From Leptospira kmetyi serovar Malaysia str. Bejo-Iso9 (GTDB taxonomy: Bacteria; Spirochaetota; Leptospiria; Leptospirales; Leptospiraceae): DNA of 64,000 nucleotides. Made by a program: the position numbers and the translations under genes. Below the pieces are notes generated by a model. That model saw only the letters and a program-made list of their open reading frames with translations, was not told where the DNA came from and made no database searches. Shown one piece after another: positions 39,575 to 53,368 of the stretch (positions are counted from its first letter, which is position 1; every line of letters begins with the position of its first letter). The DNA lies in assembly GCF_000243735.2 (NCBI RefSeq), contig NZ_AHMP02000004.1:8001-72000 (forward strand), given 5' to 3'.

Positions 39575-40503
39575 CCGCATTCGATTCCGGAAGCGTGCGT
39601 GCTTCGATTTCTTCCGTGGATCTTGGAATGATACAAGGCCTTATCCGCGGATTCGATCAGATCGGAAAGTTGATTCTTATCCTCCAGCGAGTGTTTCGAT
39701 TTTCCGAGGAATGTCGCGACGCCGACGCTGATCGTCACGGGCTTTTTCTCCCAGGAGAATTCTCGGGTGATTTGAAGAAGACGTTCCGCGATCAAGATCG
39801 AATTTTCTTCGGATGTTTCGGGCAATGCGACGATGAATTCTTCTCCGCCGTATCTTGCAATCACACTTTGATCCGATAAGGCTTCGCTTAACAAAGAGGA
39901 AAGTTGGATGAGAACCTTGTCCCCTGCGGGATGGCCGAACGTATCGTTGTATTCTTTGAAGTGATCGACGTCGATCATCATCAAAGAAAAGAATGTTTCG
40001 CGATGACATTGAAGTAATGCCCGAAGATTTTCCGTAAACGCTCTTCTGTTTTTCAAACCGGTCAACGGATCGGTCGAAGCTTGTTCGAACAATCGATCGT
40101 TCGCTTCCTTTAATTCTGCGGCGAGTTGGCTGATTTTCCGATTGGCTTCGATCGCTTCCGTGATGTCTCTTCCCGTCACGTAGATAAATCCGGCGGCCGT
40201 ATCCGGAAACGCGGTCCAAGAAAAGAATTTATAACTTCCGTCCGCACATTGAAAGCGATTTTGAAACGAAAGAGTCGGAAGTCCCTGATTCAATTTTTCG
40301 AATTCTCGGGAAGTGGATTCCATATCTTCCGGATGAAGCAGGTGAAACGGTTGTTTCCCCACGAGTTCTTCCGCCTTCCATCCGAGGATTCGTTCAAACG
40401 ACGGGTTGACCTGTAAGACGGTTCCGTCCAATCTCTGGATCGACAGTAAGTCTAAACAATTGTTGACCAACTTTTCCAGATCGTATTCTTTCTTGTGATT
40501 CAT
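39571..40503 (-). CDS. PAS-GGDEF diguanylate cyclase
   Basis: A 310-residue soluble protein. A PAS/PAC sensor (NNCLDLLSIQRLDGTVLQVN, about 12-120) is joined by a helical linker to a GGDEF domain (about 135-300) with the active-site motif YGGEEFIVALPE and the upstream DPLTGLKNRRAF. All catalytic residues appear intact. No I-site RxxD is evident at its usual place (the segment is ALLQCHRETFFSLMMID). The expected output is c-di-GMP in response to a small signal or redox cue sensed by PAS; the ligand is unknown. Confidence 0.92.
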   Translation of the reverse strand: MNHKKEYDLEKLVNNCLDLLSIQRLDGTVLQVNPSFERILGWKAEELVGKQPFHLLHPEDMESTSREFEKLNQGLPTLSFQNRFQCADGSYKFFSWTAFPDTAAGFIYVTGRDITEAIEANRKISQLAAELKEANDRLFEQASTDPLTGLKNRRAFTENLRALLQCHRETFFSLMMIDVDHFKEYNDTFGHPAGDKVLIQLSSLLSEALSDQSVIARYGGEEFIVALPETSEENSILIAERLLQITREFSWEKKPVTISVGVATFLGKSKHSLEDKNQLSDLIESADKALYHSKIHGRNRSTHASGIECG

Positions 40504-41242
40504 CTCTTCCGTTCCTTCGGGCTTTCGAAAACCGGAACATTATATTCAAAATATATAAACTAGTTTCGGCTTTGTTTTTTATAAACTTAAGATGTGCGGT
40601 TTTTCATAAACCATTATGCGGATTCTTTCGTTTTTTATTTTGTTTTTAGAACTCTTCAAGATCGGATCTTGTTTTTCGGTTTTGTCATCTCGAGAATTCG
40701 TTCGCCCGTGATTCGGAGTTTATGGTTCTATTCTGACAAAGGTCCGTTCGGATTTAAAATTTGAATCTTTTCAGATTTGAAAGATGTTCTTTGGATTATA
40801 ATATGATTTTCAAGTTTTTGTGATTTTTGGCAATTTCGAGACTTGTTTTTAGGGTTATTTAGTATATTCGAATATATGAATGTTTATTTTTGAAGTTGTT
40901 CCGTTGGAATCGATTTTTTTCGCGGCTTTGCGTTTACGAGCTCGGTTGGCCGAGCGGTTTAGAATTGCGAACCTAATGTAAACTCGCCATTCTTGCTTTA
41001 GCTTGTTGTTCTCCACAAAGAAGGTTAAGATTCTCGTTATCACATAAAATTCTCTGCTGGATTTTTTTAAAAGCAAGGGTTCCTGGTTTGGATTTAGATA
41101 ACTCAAAAAAATTCTTTTCTGAAAATTCCAACCTTGTGAATCGTAGCTCGGAAATATTTTTTTAAAAGGGGCGGATTGGGAGGGAATTTTCTAAAATTCT
41201 CAGCTGACAGCCTTGGTCGGAATTCCGACATTGGAACCATCC
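40504..41242. other. Long AT-rich intergenic region upstream of mutL
   Basis: 739 bp with no ORF I trust. It contains a short perfect hairpin followed by T residues (CAAGATC-G-GATCTTG, 40657-40671, then TTTTTC), a 14-bp palindrome TATATTCGAATATA (40863-40876), and the 14-bp palindrome GTCGGAATTCCGAC (41217-41230) just before mutL. Its size and composition could hold a small RNA or a leader region, but nothing is proven. Confidence 0.5.
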
Positions 41243-43622
<2,380 letters not shown>

Positions 43623-43698
43623 GATCTTTTTTCGGTTTCGATCAGTCCGATATAAGAAAGAATTTTTTGAAGAATCGTTTGTATCAAAGGTAGAATCT

Positions 43699-43926
43699 TT
43701 GGAAGCCAACCAGCCCAATCTATTTCCGAAAACGAGAGAGGAAGTCATCCGAGAAAATCTGGATCTGTTCGATCTTCCGATTCGAATTCAGGCCTTGATC
43801 GAAAACATTCTTCAGGGAAATATCCGGGAACAATCCCTGGTGTGTTGTCACAGCGCCTGCGACGTTTGCAACGCGACCATACGAACCTGTCTTAGAAAAA
43901 TCAAAAACGAGTTGGAACTTAGTTGA
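43699..43926 (+). CDS. Small cysteine-rich protein upstream of rarA
   Basis: A 75-residue protein of unknown function. The TTG start at 43699 has AAGG about 8 nt upstream. The C-terminal half holds a dense metal-ligand-like cluster: Cys49, Cys50, His51, Cys54, Cys57 and Cys64 ([16 protein letters not shown]), which could bind zinc or an Fe-S cluster. The stop overlaps the TTG start of rarA by 4 nt (ATGA-type coupling), so it is translated with that repair ATPase. A role near replication or repair is an inference from this coupling only. Confidence 0.7.
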   Translation: MEANQPNLFPKTREEVIRENLDLFDLPIRIQALIENILQGNIREQSLVCCHSACDVCNATIRTCLRKIKNELELS

Positions 43927-45194
43927 GCGATCTTTTTACAAAGAAGCCGATTCCGCCGCTCGCTCATAAAATCCGTCCTTCCAACTTCGAAGACGTAATT
44001 GGTCAAACAAGAGCCACAAAACAACTCGTCAATTATCGTTCTCCCGTATCCATCATACTCTACGGACCGCCCGGCACCGGCAAATCCACGTTAGCCGGAA
44101 TTCTATGCAGAAAATGGAATCTTCCCTACGTGGAATACAACGCCGTATCCACGGGAGTCGCCGAAATCAAAAAACTTTTGGAAAGAGCGGAAAGGGAAGG
44201 AACGATTCTTCTTTTCTTGGACGAGATCCATCGTTTCAGCGCGTCTCAACAGGACAGTCTTTTGAAAGGAGTGGAAACGGGGCATCTCGTGTTGATCGGA
44301 GCCACGACCGAAAATCCGGCGTTTCGAATCACAAGACCTCTTTTATCCAGATGTCAGATCCTAAAGATAGAACCTCTTTCCCTGGAGGAACAATCCTCCC
44401 TTTTGGAAAGAGGAATTCAAAATTTGGCATATTCCATAAATCTAAACAAGGACGCCAAGGAAACTCTGATCCGGTTTTCGGGCGGGGACGGAAGAAAACT
44501 TCTCTCCAATCTCGAGGGAATCAGTTTCAGTTTTCCGGAGAATCATACGATCACACAAGCCGACGTGGAGGAATATCTCGAAAGCCGCGTGATCGAATAC
44601 GATAAAAGCGGAGAATCGCACTACGACGTGATTTCCGCGTTTATCAAATCCGTACGCGGAAGCGATCCCGACGCGGCGTTATACTATCTTGCGGTTTTAC
44701 TCGAAGGCGGAGAAGATCCGCTTTTTATTATGCGAAGACTGATCATTCTCGCGAGCGAAGACGTAGGAAACGCTTCCATCAACGGATTGCCCTTGGCGGT
44801 TTCCGGCTTACACGCGTTAGAGGCGATCGGAATGCCGGAAGGAAGATTGATTCTCGCGCACGTAACCACGTTTCTTGCGTCTTGTCCGAAATCGAACGCG
44901 AGTTATAAAGGAATCGGAGCGGCTCTTTCTTTCGTAAGAGAAAAAGGAACGGGGATTCAAATTCCGAACCGTCTTAGAAACGCTCCCACCTTCTTACACA
45001 AAAAAGAAGGAGCCTCCCAAGGTTATATTTATCCCCACGATTTCGGCGGATTTAAGGAACAAAATTATTTCCCGGATCAGTTCGCGGACGATCCGCCTCG
45101 TTTTTATTTTCCAACCGGAAACGGAGCAGAATTGAAACTCAAAGAATACTTGGATAAGGTTTGGGAAAAAACTCCCTGGAAGAAAGGAAGCTGA
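43923..45194 (+). CDS. rarA: Replication-associated recombination ATPase RarA (MgsA)
   Basis: A clamp-loader-like AAA+ ATPase acting at stalled replication forks, 423 residues. Motifs: Walker [13 protein letters not shown], Walker [11 protein letters not shown], sensor-1 ATTENPAF, and the C-terminal tetramerisation region ([37 protein letters not shown], and [14 protein letters not shown]). The start is TTG at 43923, overlapping the Cys-rich gene; it gives the standard N-terminus [19 protein letters not shown]. Confidence 0.94.
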   Translation: MSDLFTKKPIPPLAHKIRPSNFEDVIGQTRATKQLVNYRSPVSIILYGPPGTGKSTLAGILCRKWNLPYVEYNAVSTGVAEIKKLLERAEREGTILLFLDEIHRFSASQQDSLLKGVETGHLVLIGATTENPAFRITRPLLSRCQILKIEPLSLEEQSSLLERGIQNLAYSINLNKDAKETLIRFSGGDGRKLLSNLEGISFSFPENHTITQADVEEYLESRVIEYDKSGESHYDVISAFIKSVRGSDPDAALYYLAVLLEGGEDPLFIMRRLIILASEDVGNASINGLPLAVSGLHALEAIGMPEGRLILAHVTTFLASCPKSNASYKGIGAALSFVREKGTGIQIPNRLRNAPTFLHKKEGASQGYIYPHDFGGFKEQNYFPDQFADDPPRFYFPTGNGAELKLKEYLDKVWEKTPWKKGS

Positions 45195-45374
45195 TTATTT
45201 GTCGTAGAGTTCCGGGCGAACTTTGACTTGTTTCGTTTTGGATTCCAGTACTTGGAAACCGGTTTCCGTTTCGTTCGCGTTTCGACTCGAGTCCGAGTTC
45301 CAATGATACGCCACCGCGTGTTGGTTTTGGATCGGCTCTTTTATTTTTTTGTGTTTATACTCAGAATTGAACAT
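45195..45374 (-). CDS. Small hypothetical protein with a strong ribosome-binding site
   Basis: A 59-residue protein of unknown family. An in-frame extension to 45527 exists, but the ATG at 45374 is preceded by AAGGAGG at ideal spacing, which decides the start. The product is polar and Lys/Glu/Asn-rich (starts MFNSEYKHKKIKEP, ends VRPELYDK), with no Cys and no membrane segment. It ends 1 nt after the convergent rarA stop codon. It would be missed by length-based gene calling. Confidence 0.65.
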   Translation of the reverse strand: MFNSEYKHKKIKEPIQNQHAVAYHWNSDSSRNANETETGFQVLESKTKQVKVRPELYDK

Positions 45375-45383
45375 TTTTCCTCC

Positions 45384-45511
45384 TTGGGTCGTAAGACCGC
45401 CAAGGTTTAGTAATCGTTTCGTGCTTTTCGGTAAAAATCTAAATCTTTTTTTTAAAGATAGAATGGCGATTCCGTTACAAAACGGTTTAATCGCGCAATG
45501 GGTCGTAAGAC
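45384..45511. repeat. Two copies of TGGGTCGTAAGACCG upstream of the small minus-strand gene
   Basis: The 15-mer TGGGTCGTAAGACCG, containing the short hairpin GGTC-GTAA-GACC, occurs at about 45385 and again at about 45498, in the same orientation roughly 113 bp apart. Both lie in the leader of the 59-residue gene (minus strand) and could be protein-binding or RNA hairpin sites. Confidence 0.4.
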
Positions 45512-45590
45512 CGGACCCGAACTGCAAAGAAAAATCGAACCTTTTCTAAGATCGACGTTTTGTCGGTCCAAATAAAACGAGGCTCTTTTT

Positions 45591-46694
45591 TTAGTTGAAT
45601 TCTTTTTCCAAAGCGGAAAGAACTCGGTCGTTTTGTTCCGGTCTTCCGATCGTGATTCGAAGCGCGTTTAAGTCGTAACTTTTCAAGTCGCGTAGAATGA
45701 TTCCCTGACGTAAAAGAGACTGCGAGATTTCGGAGGACGTTCTGCCGTGTTTTCTTGCAAAAAACGTAATGAAGTTCGCGTACGAATTCGCAAATTCTAT
45801 ACTTTGTTCCGAAGCGAATTTTTCGTATCGTTTCATTTCGTTTAGATTGATTTCCAGATAAGAATCGACGTGGGACTCGTTCTTCAACGCTTCGGTCGCG
45901 GCGAGCGCGGAAAGATTTGCGACGCTGAAAGGAGGGCGCATCTTATACAGATTGGAAATTAATTCCTTACTTCCGATTCCGTAACCGATTCTCATACCGC
46001 CGAGTCCGTAGACTTTTGAAAAGGTTCCCGTGTAAAAAACGTTCGGAAAAAGATCGGTGACTTCCTTTGCCGGAATGAACTTGTCCTCGTTCTTTTTTTT
46101 GCCGAATTCCATATAAGCCGCGTCAATGACGACTAACGTATCCGGGGAAATCTTTCTTAAAAATTCGTAAACGTCCGATTTGGAAAGCGCGTCTCCCACC
46201 GGGTTGGACGGAGTACATAAGAAGATGATCTTCGGACGAACCGACTCCGCAAGATCCAAAAATGCGTTTAGATCGTGTTCGATCGTTTCCGTGGAATGAA
46301 CCTTCGCGCCGCATTGAAGCGCGTAGATCTTATACATCGCGAACGTGATCCGATTGATCAAAATCGGATCTCCCGGACTCAAAACGCATCTGCACGCGAA
46401 ATCCAAAACCTGATCGCTTCCGTTTCCGGGAATGATCCGATCCGGGGTGACTCCGAACTTGGAGGCAAGCGCGGTTTTCAAATCCAAATAAGAATCGTCC
46501 GGATAATACGACATCGTGGACGCCGCGTTTCGAATCGCTTCCACAACCGCCGGGGCCGTGCCGAACGGATTTTCGTTGGAACCTAGTTTGACGACGTCCT
46601 TCGGATCGATCCCGAATTCTCGGACCACGAGTTCGATGGGTTTGCCTGCTTCGTAACTTTTGAGCGAGCTTAGAATGGGTTGAAATGGGATCAT
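45591..46694 (-). CDS. hisC: Histidinol-phosphate aminotransferase
   Basis: Histidine biosynthesis, PLP-dependent, 367 residues. Signatures: [13 protein letters not shown] at the substrate end, [37 protein letters not shown], and the PLP-lysine segment [21 protein letters not shown]. The C-terminal [13 protein letters not shown] closes the fold. The ATG at 46694 has a GGGAG SD just upstream. It stands alone with no other his genes in the window. Confidence 0.93.
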   Translation of the reverse strand: MIPFQPILSSLKSYEAGKPIELVVREFGIDPKDVVKLGSNENPFGTAPAVVEAIRNAASTMSYYPDDSYLDLKTALASKFGVTPDRIIPGNGSDQVLDFACRCVLSPGDPILINRITFAMYKIYALQCGAKVHSTETIEHDLNAFLDLAESVRPKIIFLCTPSNPVGDALSKSDVYEFLRKISPDTLVVIDAAYMEFGKKKNEDKFIPAKEVTDLFPNVFYTGTFSKVYGLGGMRIGYGIGSKELISNLYKMRPPFSVANLSALAATEALKNESHVDSYLEINLNEMKRYEKFASEQSIEFANSYANFITFFARKHGRTSSEISQSLLRQGIILRDLKSYDLNALRITIGRPEQNDRVLSALEKEFN

Positions 46695-46846
46695 CTACTC
46701 CCATGCTTTTTTGAGGAAAAAATTTGGGAATCGATTTAAGAATAAATTCGCGTAGGACTCGGAAAAATAATTTCGGTTCGTTGTATTCCCGATTTTTTTC
46801 CCTCTAATCCTAAGTATTCGTTCAATATAAAGAATCTGGTATCAAG

Positions 46847-47017
46847 ATGAAAGACACGCAGTTACGCAGAGAAATGGAAGAAGAGATTTTAGATCGTTTA
46901 GAGGACTTTTCAAACGGAGAAATTCTGATCCAGGAAATTCTCAAGTCGTTCGAAAACTTCGATCGAGCGTTAGGAAGTACGGTTCAAGAACTCTTTCCCC
47001 TGGACGACAAGGAATAA
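46847..47017 (+). CDS. Small acidic hypothetical protein
   Basis: An open frame of 56 residues, MKDTQLRREMEEEILDRL at the start and QELFPLDDKE at the end, highly charged and predicted helical, with codon use like that of the surrounding genes. It ends at the base before the convergent M48 protease stop, with no overlap, which is the arrangement expected of a real gene. No strong SD is visible, and the family is unknown. Confidence 0.5.
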   Translation: MKDTQLRREMEEEILDRLEDFSNGEILIQEILKSFENFDRALGSTVQELFPLDDKE

Positions 47018-48175
47018 TTAAGAACAACTTTCTCGAATCGATTTCCAAGAATCGATACGGATTCCCCTTTGCTTTCCGGGAAGACGCTTCGCATACTCTT
47101 TTGCCCTTCGGATTCTACTTTGATTGTCTGGATGTGTGCTCAACCAATCCACAATTTTTTCGGCGTTCCATTCTTTTTCGTCCTTCCGGGTCGACTTATC
47201 GTTTTTGGTTTGGGAAGAATTTTTCGAAACCTTCGATTCTTCCCTTTCGAAAAAATCGATAAAACCTCCGAGACCGACTCCCGATTTTTTTAAGATATCG
47301 AAGGCTTGTTCGTCCGCTTCCTCTTCGAATTCCCTCGAATACCTAAGAACGGTTAACGTGTTCACGATTTCCGTGATCGTCTCCAAGGTTCCTATGTCGT
47401 CGAATCCGATTCCGATCGAAAGTTTGATTACGAGCGATATTCCCAAAAGACGGATCATCTGACGGATTCCGTGACGGCTTTCGACGTGGGAAATTTCGTG
47501 AGCGAGTATGGCCGCGATTTCTTCGGGGCTTTCCGATTCCTCGATCAAACCCGAGAACACGTAGATTCTTCCTCCCGGAAGTGCGAATGCGTTTATATCA
47601 GAAGTTCTTAATATTTTAATGGAGAATTTATCCCTCGTTTTCGGCGACACGATCGTGTTGCGGATCTTGTTCACGCTTTCGCGCAGTTTCGGATTCTTAC
47701 ATTCGGGGTAGTTTGTTTCGAATCGTTTCGAGATCATTTCTCCGAGTGCTTTGTCCGCCGATTCCGGAACGAGAACGTAGATTTGATCGAGTTTGTTTAA
47801 AATCAGAAATCCGATTCCGAACGCGAGAAGTCCTGCGATCAAAATCTGTTGAAACGCGGGAAGCAAAAGAAATCGGGAAAGAAGTCCTTTTAAATCCGTT
47901 CCGAGTTTTCGTTTTCTGTATTTCTGAAGGAGATCCGCCTTTTCCTTCGAGAAGAACGTGAAGATGAGATCGTTTCCGAGTTCATGATGATCCGCGAGTT
48001 CGAGTCTGTATTCGTTTCCCAGCTTTTCCAGGGAACGGATTTGTGTATAAGAAAAATGGAATGTATTGTTTTCTTCCGAGTTCGTTTCTGCTACGAAGCT
48101 GAATCCGGTTTCGTTCGGAACCAAATTTCCCGAAACCGGTTTTGCGGATTTACCGTCGTAGTAAAGGTCGGGCAC
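47018..48175 (-). CDS. M48-family membrane metalloprotease
   Basis: Zinc endopeptidase related to HtpX and BepA. The motif AHEISHVESRHG gives HExxH, with the third ligand Glu in REFEEEADEQAF. An N-terminal domain of about 115 residues precedes one membrane helix (FQQILIAGLLAFGIGFLIL). The annotated frame is open to 48244, but translation probably begins at the GTG at 48175, just after the DUF898 stop codon, making 385 residues. It is co-transcribed with the DUF898 membrane protein gene, a pairing seen in other bacteria. Likely role: turnover of envelope proteins. Confidence 0.85.
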   Translation of the reverse strand: MPDLYYDGKSAKPVSGNLVPNETGFSFVAETNSEENNTFHFSYTQIRSLEKLGNEYRLELADHHELGNDLIFTFFSKEKADLLQKYRKRKLGTDLKGLLSRFLLLPAFQQILIAGLLAFGIGFLILNKLDQIYVLVPESADKALGEMISKRFETNYPECKNPKLRESVNKIRNTIVSPKTRDKFSIKILRTSDINAFALPGGRIYVFSGLIEESESPEEIAAILAHEISHVESRHGIRQMIRLLGISLVIKLSIGIGFDDIGTLETITEIVNTLTVLRYSREFEEEADEQAFDILKKSGVGLGGFIDFFEREESKVSKNSSQTKNDKSTRKDEKEWNAEKIVDWLSTHPDNQSRIRRAKEYAKRLPGKQRGIRIDSWKSIRESCS

Positions 48176-48176
48176 C

Positions 48177-49139
48177 TTAGTTTCCGAACACGGAACTGAT
48201 CGCTTCTCCGGCTTCCTGCAATCCGTCCGCCAACGCGTTCGCATACGGATCTTTTACGCTTTGAATCGCGGATAAGTTCGGAGAGGATTCCAAAGATAAC
48301 GCTTCCGTAAAAATTCTCATGGAGCGAAGATACGCCCAGGGAATTCCGATCCCCAAAGTGAACACGACTAAAAAGATCGAAATGAACGCGTTGAGAAAAA
48401 CCGTTCCTCCTTTGAGATCGGAGCGGAAAGAAATTTCCTGAAACTTCGTGTGATTCCAAAAATAGTTATGAAGATTCGCTTCGAACCAGAAGAGATAAAT
48501 TCCCGCGGTAAACGGAGTGAAAAAGATTCCCTTGAGATAAATGAAGAATAATTCCTTTCCCTTTCCGTGATACTGAAAGTCCGCGTTTCCCAAATGAGAA
48601 TGTTCTACGAAGAATTTTTCGAGTTTGTTGTAAAACCAAGGAGAATAGATTCCGAGCGTAACTAAGGATAAAAGCGCGTTCGGAATAAAAAGTCTCACGA
48701 GATGTCTTACCTTTCCGCTGAATCGAAACCGGATATTGTTAAACGAAGTTCTACTTAGGAAATACCTTCTCGATCCGATCGCGATATACGGGATCGCGAG
48801 AAGAATACTGGAATATAAAAGAAGAGTGAAAAGAATCGTAGCCCAAAGTCCGAGTTTGCCGCTTAAAAAAAACAGACCCGCAAAGACCAAACCGAAAAGA
48901 GCGATGATTCCCATTCCTTTTAGGAATCCGATAAAATTCTCCTTACCGGTTCCGTGATAATCGAATCTCTGATTTTGAAACAACAGATGTCTGTGAATGA
49001 ATTTTTGAGTATTTACCTTGGCCCAAAAATAATAAACGCCCGCAGTGATGATCGTAAAGAATATATTCTTAAGATAAATGAGAAACAGTTCTTCTGCCTT
49101 TGCATCGAGTGAAAAACGATTTGCCGATTCGGGCCGCAT
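48177..49139 (-). CDS. DUF898 (YjgN-like) membrane protein
   Basis: A 320-residue protein with about six hydrophobic helices and two copies of the DUF898 motif: YLKNIFFTIITAGVYYFWAKV and YLKGIFFTPFTAGIYLFW, each followed by His/Phe segments such as RFDYHGTGKE and DFQYHGKGKE. The function of the family is not established. The AGGAG SD 7 nt before the ATG at 49139 is strong. It overlaps or abuts the M48 protease gene, suggesting a joint membrane role. Confidence 0.88.
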   Translation of the reverse strand: MRPESANRFSLDAKAEELFLIYLKNIFFTIITAGVYYFWAKVNTQKFIHRHLLFQNQRFDYHGTGKENFIGFLKGMGIIALFGLVFAGLFFLSGKLGLWATILFTLLLYSSILLAIPYIAIGSRRYFLSRTSFNNIRFRFSGKVRHLVRLFIPNALLSLVTLGIYSPWFYNKLEKFFVEHSHLGNADFQYHGKGKELFFIYLKGIFFTPFTAGIYLFWFEANLHNYFWNHTKFQEISFRSDLKGGTVFLNAFISIFLVVFTLGIGIPWAYLRSMRIFTEALSLESSPNLSAIQSVKDPYANALADGLQEAGEAISSVFGN

Positions 49140-49220
49140 AGTGGTCTCCTAAACTTGTAGATCGATCAGGATAGCGGCCGATTCTTTTCGTTCAAGAAAA
49201 AAATTTCCGCGCCGCCCCGT

Positions 49221-50831
49221 TTAGGCAGTGAGCTTCCGATATGTGGAAACGAAGTCCTCGAAAAACTTGGATTGATCGAGGGCGTAATCCAATACCATCG
49301 CTCTGGTTTCGTCGTTTTTCAAAAGTTCCCGGTCGTTCGGGATCAATAGAGGGCCTTCGAGTCCGGCCTTGAGAAGAACGTGAAAGTAACTATTGTCGAA
49401 GTTATACGGATTCGACGTAAGAGATTCGTTGCCGAGCCATCCGATCGTACGCGCGCCCGAAATCAAAACCAGATCCCGAACTCCGAGTTTCATCTTTTGA
49501 AGACAAGGAAGCTGATCCTTTTGCGTCTGCATGCCCAAGGGAAGAATCTGAACGACTTCGTTTATCAATTCGTCCTTTCTTCCGGATTCGATCGCGATTC
49601 TCGGTCCTCCCGATTTTTCGATCGCGACCGCTCCCGCGAGCGCGAGAAAATCCGCGAACGAAATCGGAACCTGGGAACGTTCCACAAACGTTTCTTTGGC
49701 TTCTTTGATTTGATAATAATTCTGAACGAGATCTCCGTTTTCCGGAAGTTTGGCGAAGTCTCGAAAGGATTCCGCGGCGGACAATCCGATCCATTCGTTC
49801 TTTTCGTTAAAGAGAGAAGAAAGATGATACACGAGTTTCAACCAGCTTCCCGTTTCCCGTACGAGTATGATTCTTCGGAGCGCGTTTCTCGCTTCTTCCC
49901 AAGCGTTCACGCTCGCTTTTTTGCGGATCTCCCGGATCTCGTAGAGTTTATATTCTCCCGTTTTTCCCTTGAGTTGTGTGGAGAAGGTTCTTCCTTTGAG
50001 AACTCTTTCCTTGATCTGTTCGTACAGAGATTCGGAGATAAGAACGGAAGTTCCTGCCTTTTTCGTTTTCGATTCGATCCGACTCGCTATGTTGACCGAA
50101 TCTCCGATCGCGGTGTAAGACATGTTCGCGGGATGTCCTAATTGTCCTAATATGCAAGTTCCGTAATGTACTCCGACTCCGATCCGAAACGTTGTGTGAA
50201 AATGCGACTTTAGATATTCGTTCAAAGAATAGAGTTCCAACTCCATTTCCTTCGCGGCTCGAAGTGCGGAAAGACATACCTCTTCGGGAGATCCTCCTTC
50301 CACTCCGAACAACGCCATCAATCCGTCCCCGATATACTTGTCGATTTTTCCGCCGTGTTTTAATACGATATCTCCCATCTTGTAGAAGTATCGATTGAGA
50401 ATATGGATCACGTCGTAGGGAAGATGCGATTCCGAAAAACCGGTGAAGTCCCGAATATCGCTGAACAAAATCGCGATCTCCTTTTCTTCTCCCGAAGTTT
50501 CCGCAGAACCGGGAATGGTGAGATTGTAATCCTCGTCGTCCAAGACGATTCTTCTGACTCGAACGTCCCCTAAAACCTTGGCTTGGCAAGCGAGTCGAAC
50601 CGCCTCGGGAAAGCCTTTCTTTTGCGACAGATCTTTTTCTTTTTGTTCCGGTTCGGATAAATTGGAAGGATTTTCCAAAACTAAGACGCGGCAAGTGGAA
50701 CAACGAGCGTTTCCTCCGCAAGCGTGCGTATGAGGAATCGAATTCGATAGACTAATTTCCAACAGGCTCTGGGGCGCGGAATTTTCAGGTAAACTAATTT
50801 CTTTTTCGTTTTCGAAATTTACGAGAATCAT
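49221..50831 (-). CDS. Ferredoxin - class III nucleotide cyclase - peroxidase-like fusion
   Basis: A 536-residue three-domain protein. Residues 1-95: 2Fe-2S ferredoxin domain with Cys38, Cys44, Cys47 and Cys82. Residues 115-300: class III cyclase with metal Asp125 ([11 protein letters not shown]) and Asp169 (KYIGDG), Lys165 suiting ATP, and transition-state Asn247 and Arg251 (GDSVNIASR). Residues 310-536: close match to class I plant-type haem peroxidases ([42 protein letters not shown]). The distal His is kept (His336), but the proximal haem ligand is Arg461 (SGARTIG in place of SGGHTIG), and distal Arg and Trp are Lys332 and Tyr335. The cyclase is probably active, making cAMP under redox or haem-related control. 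The ATG has SD GGAAGG. Confidence 0.85.
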   Translation of the reverse strand: MILVNFENEKEISLPENSAPQSLLEISLSNSIPHTHACGGNARCSTCRVLVLENPSNLSEPEQKEKDLSQKKGFPEAVRLACQAKVLGDVRVRRIVLDDEDYNLTIPGSAETSGEEKEIAILFSDIRDFTGFSESHLPYDVIHILNRYFYKMGDIVLKHGGKIDKYIGDGLMALFGVEGGSPEEVCLSALRAAKEMELELYSLNEYLKSHFHTTFRIGVGVHYGTCILGQLGHPANMSYTAIGDSVNIASRIESKTKKAGTSVLISESLYEQIKERVLKGRTFSTQLKGKTGEYKLYEIREIRKKASVNAWEEARNALRRIILVRETGSWLKLVYHLSSLFNEKNEWIGLSAAESFRDFAKLPENGDLVQNYYQIKEAKETFVERSQVPISFADFLALAGAVAIEKSGGPRIAIESGRKDELINEVVQILPLGMQTQKDQLPCLQKMKLGVRDLVLISGARTIGWLGNESLTSNPYNFDNSYFHVLLKAGLEGPLLIPNDRELLKNDETRAMVLDYALDQSKFFEDFVSTYRKLTA

Positions 50832-51026
50832 TAAAACCTTCCGGATTTGACGGGGATATAAAAAAATAATTGGCGTCTTATATGGAAGAGTAGAATTGCG
50901 GACTCGGTTGTCAATAGAAGAACTCGACCGAACGTTGCGGAGCGGCTTCCCGAAAAAACTAACGCGAGTTTGCGGGGATCGGAAGTGAAAACATTGTTAA
51001 ACGAATTATTGTTTTAGGATCGCTGA

Positions 51027-52736
<1,710 letters not shown>

Positions 52737-52857
52737 CGTTGTTTGTCGTTTTTTTCCAAAATTCGCTTGCCATTATTTTTTTTCCAAATAACGTAACGCC
52801 TTGCGTTTTTTGCCAAATAGGTGAGTCGAATAGAATAGGTGAGGGTGAGTACTTCAG

Positions 52858-53247
52858 TTGGATAAGGCGATTCTTTTTGTAGACGATGAAGCTCTGATCC
52901 TGATGAGCATGAAGTCCCAGGTAAAACGTCATCTGGGAGACGGGTACAGGTACGAAACGGCTCTGGACGCCGGTGAGGCTTGGCAGATTATCGAAGAATT
53001 AATTCACGAAGACGTAAGAATTCTGATCATCATTTCGGATTGGCTGATGCCGAACGTAAAGGGCGACGAATTCCTAAGACAAGTGCACAGTAAATATCCG
53101 GACATTCAAAAAGTGATCGTGACCGGTCACGCGGACGATTCGTCCATCGAAGCCCTCAAGAAAGAAATCAATCTTCGTTCTTATCTCAAAAAACCTTGGG
53201 ACGAACGAGAACTCGTTTCCACAATTACCACTGCATTAGAAGGTTGA
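52858..53247 (+). CDS. Single-domain response regulator (receiver only)
   Basis: A 129-residue CheY-like protein: acidic pair in LFVDDEALIL, phospho-Asp in IIISDWLMPNVKGDEF, Thr in KVIVTGHADD, Lys in YLKKPWDERE. The start is a TTG at 52858 with GAGGGTGAG upstream. The sequence is similar to the receiver of the preceding gene, suggesting duplication. With no output domain it probably relays or buffers phosphate between the big kinase nearby and another partner. Confidence 0.9.
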   Translation: MDKAILFVDDEALILMSMKSQVKRHLGDGYRYETALDAGEAWQIIEELIHEDVRILIIISDWLMPNVKGDEFLRQVHSKYPDIQKVIVTGHADDSSIEALKKEINLRSYLKKPWDERELVSTITTALEG

Positions 53248-53257
53248 GCGCGCCCTG

Positions 53258-53311
53258 TCGAACGACCCATTGGAAGTGAGACGCTGAGTTAGGAAGCGTT
53301 TCATTGAGTTT
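53258..53311 (+). repeat. Copy 1 of a 54-bp 3'-flanking repeat
   Basis: Begins TCGAACGACCCATTGG, contains AGGAAGCGTT and ends TTGAGTTT. A near-identical unit lies at 62235-62288. Both start 10 or 11 nt after a plus-strand stop codon (53247 and 62223), so the unit would sit in the 3' untranslated RNA. Confidence 0.6.
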
Positions 53312-53368
53312 CTTAAACGCGAAAGCGGTTCAAATCAAAAGCCAGCGGAGCGCCTGGCGTTGATCCTC

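Noticed and set aside
40934..40960. tRNA-like D-arm sequence GTTGGCCGAGCGGTTTAG
   Set aside because: Resembles the 5' part of Ser/Leu tRNAs, but no anticodon arm, T-loop or matching 3' acceptor strand follows within 100 nt. At most a chance match or remnant.
40855..41106. 83-codon minus-strand frame upstream of mutL
   Set aside because: AT-rich region, no SD, no similarity to any family I know, composition not coding-like.
49948..50721. 257-codon frame overlapping the cyclase gene on the same strand
   Set aside because: Basic, Arg/Ser-rich frameshift shadow of the real gene.
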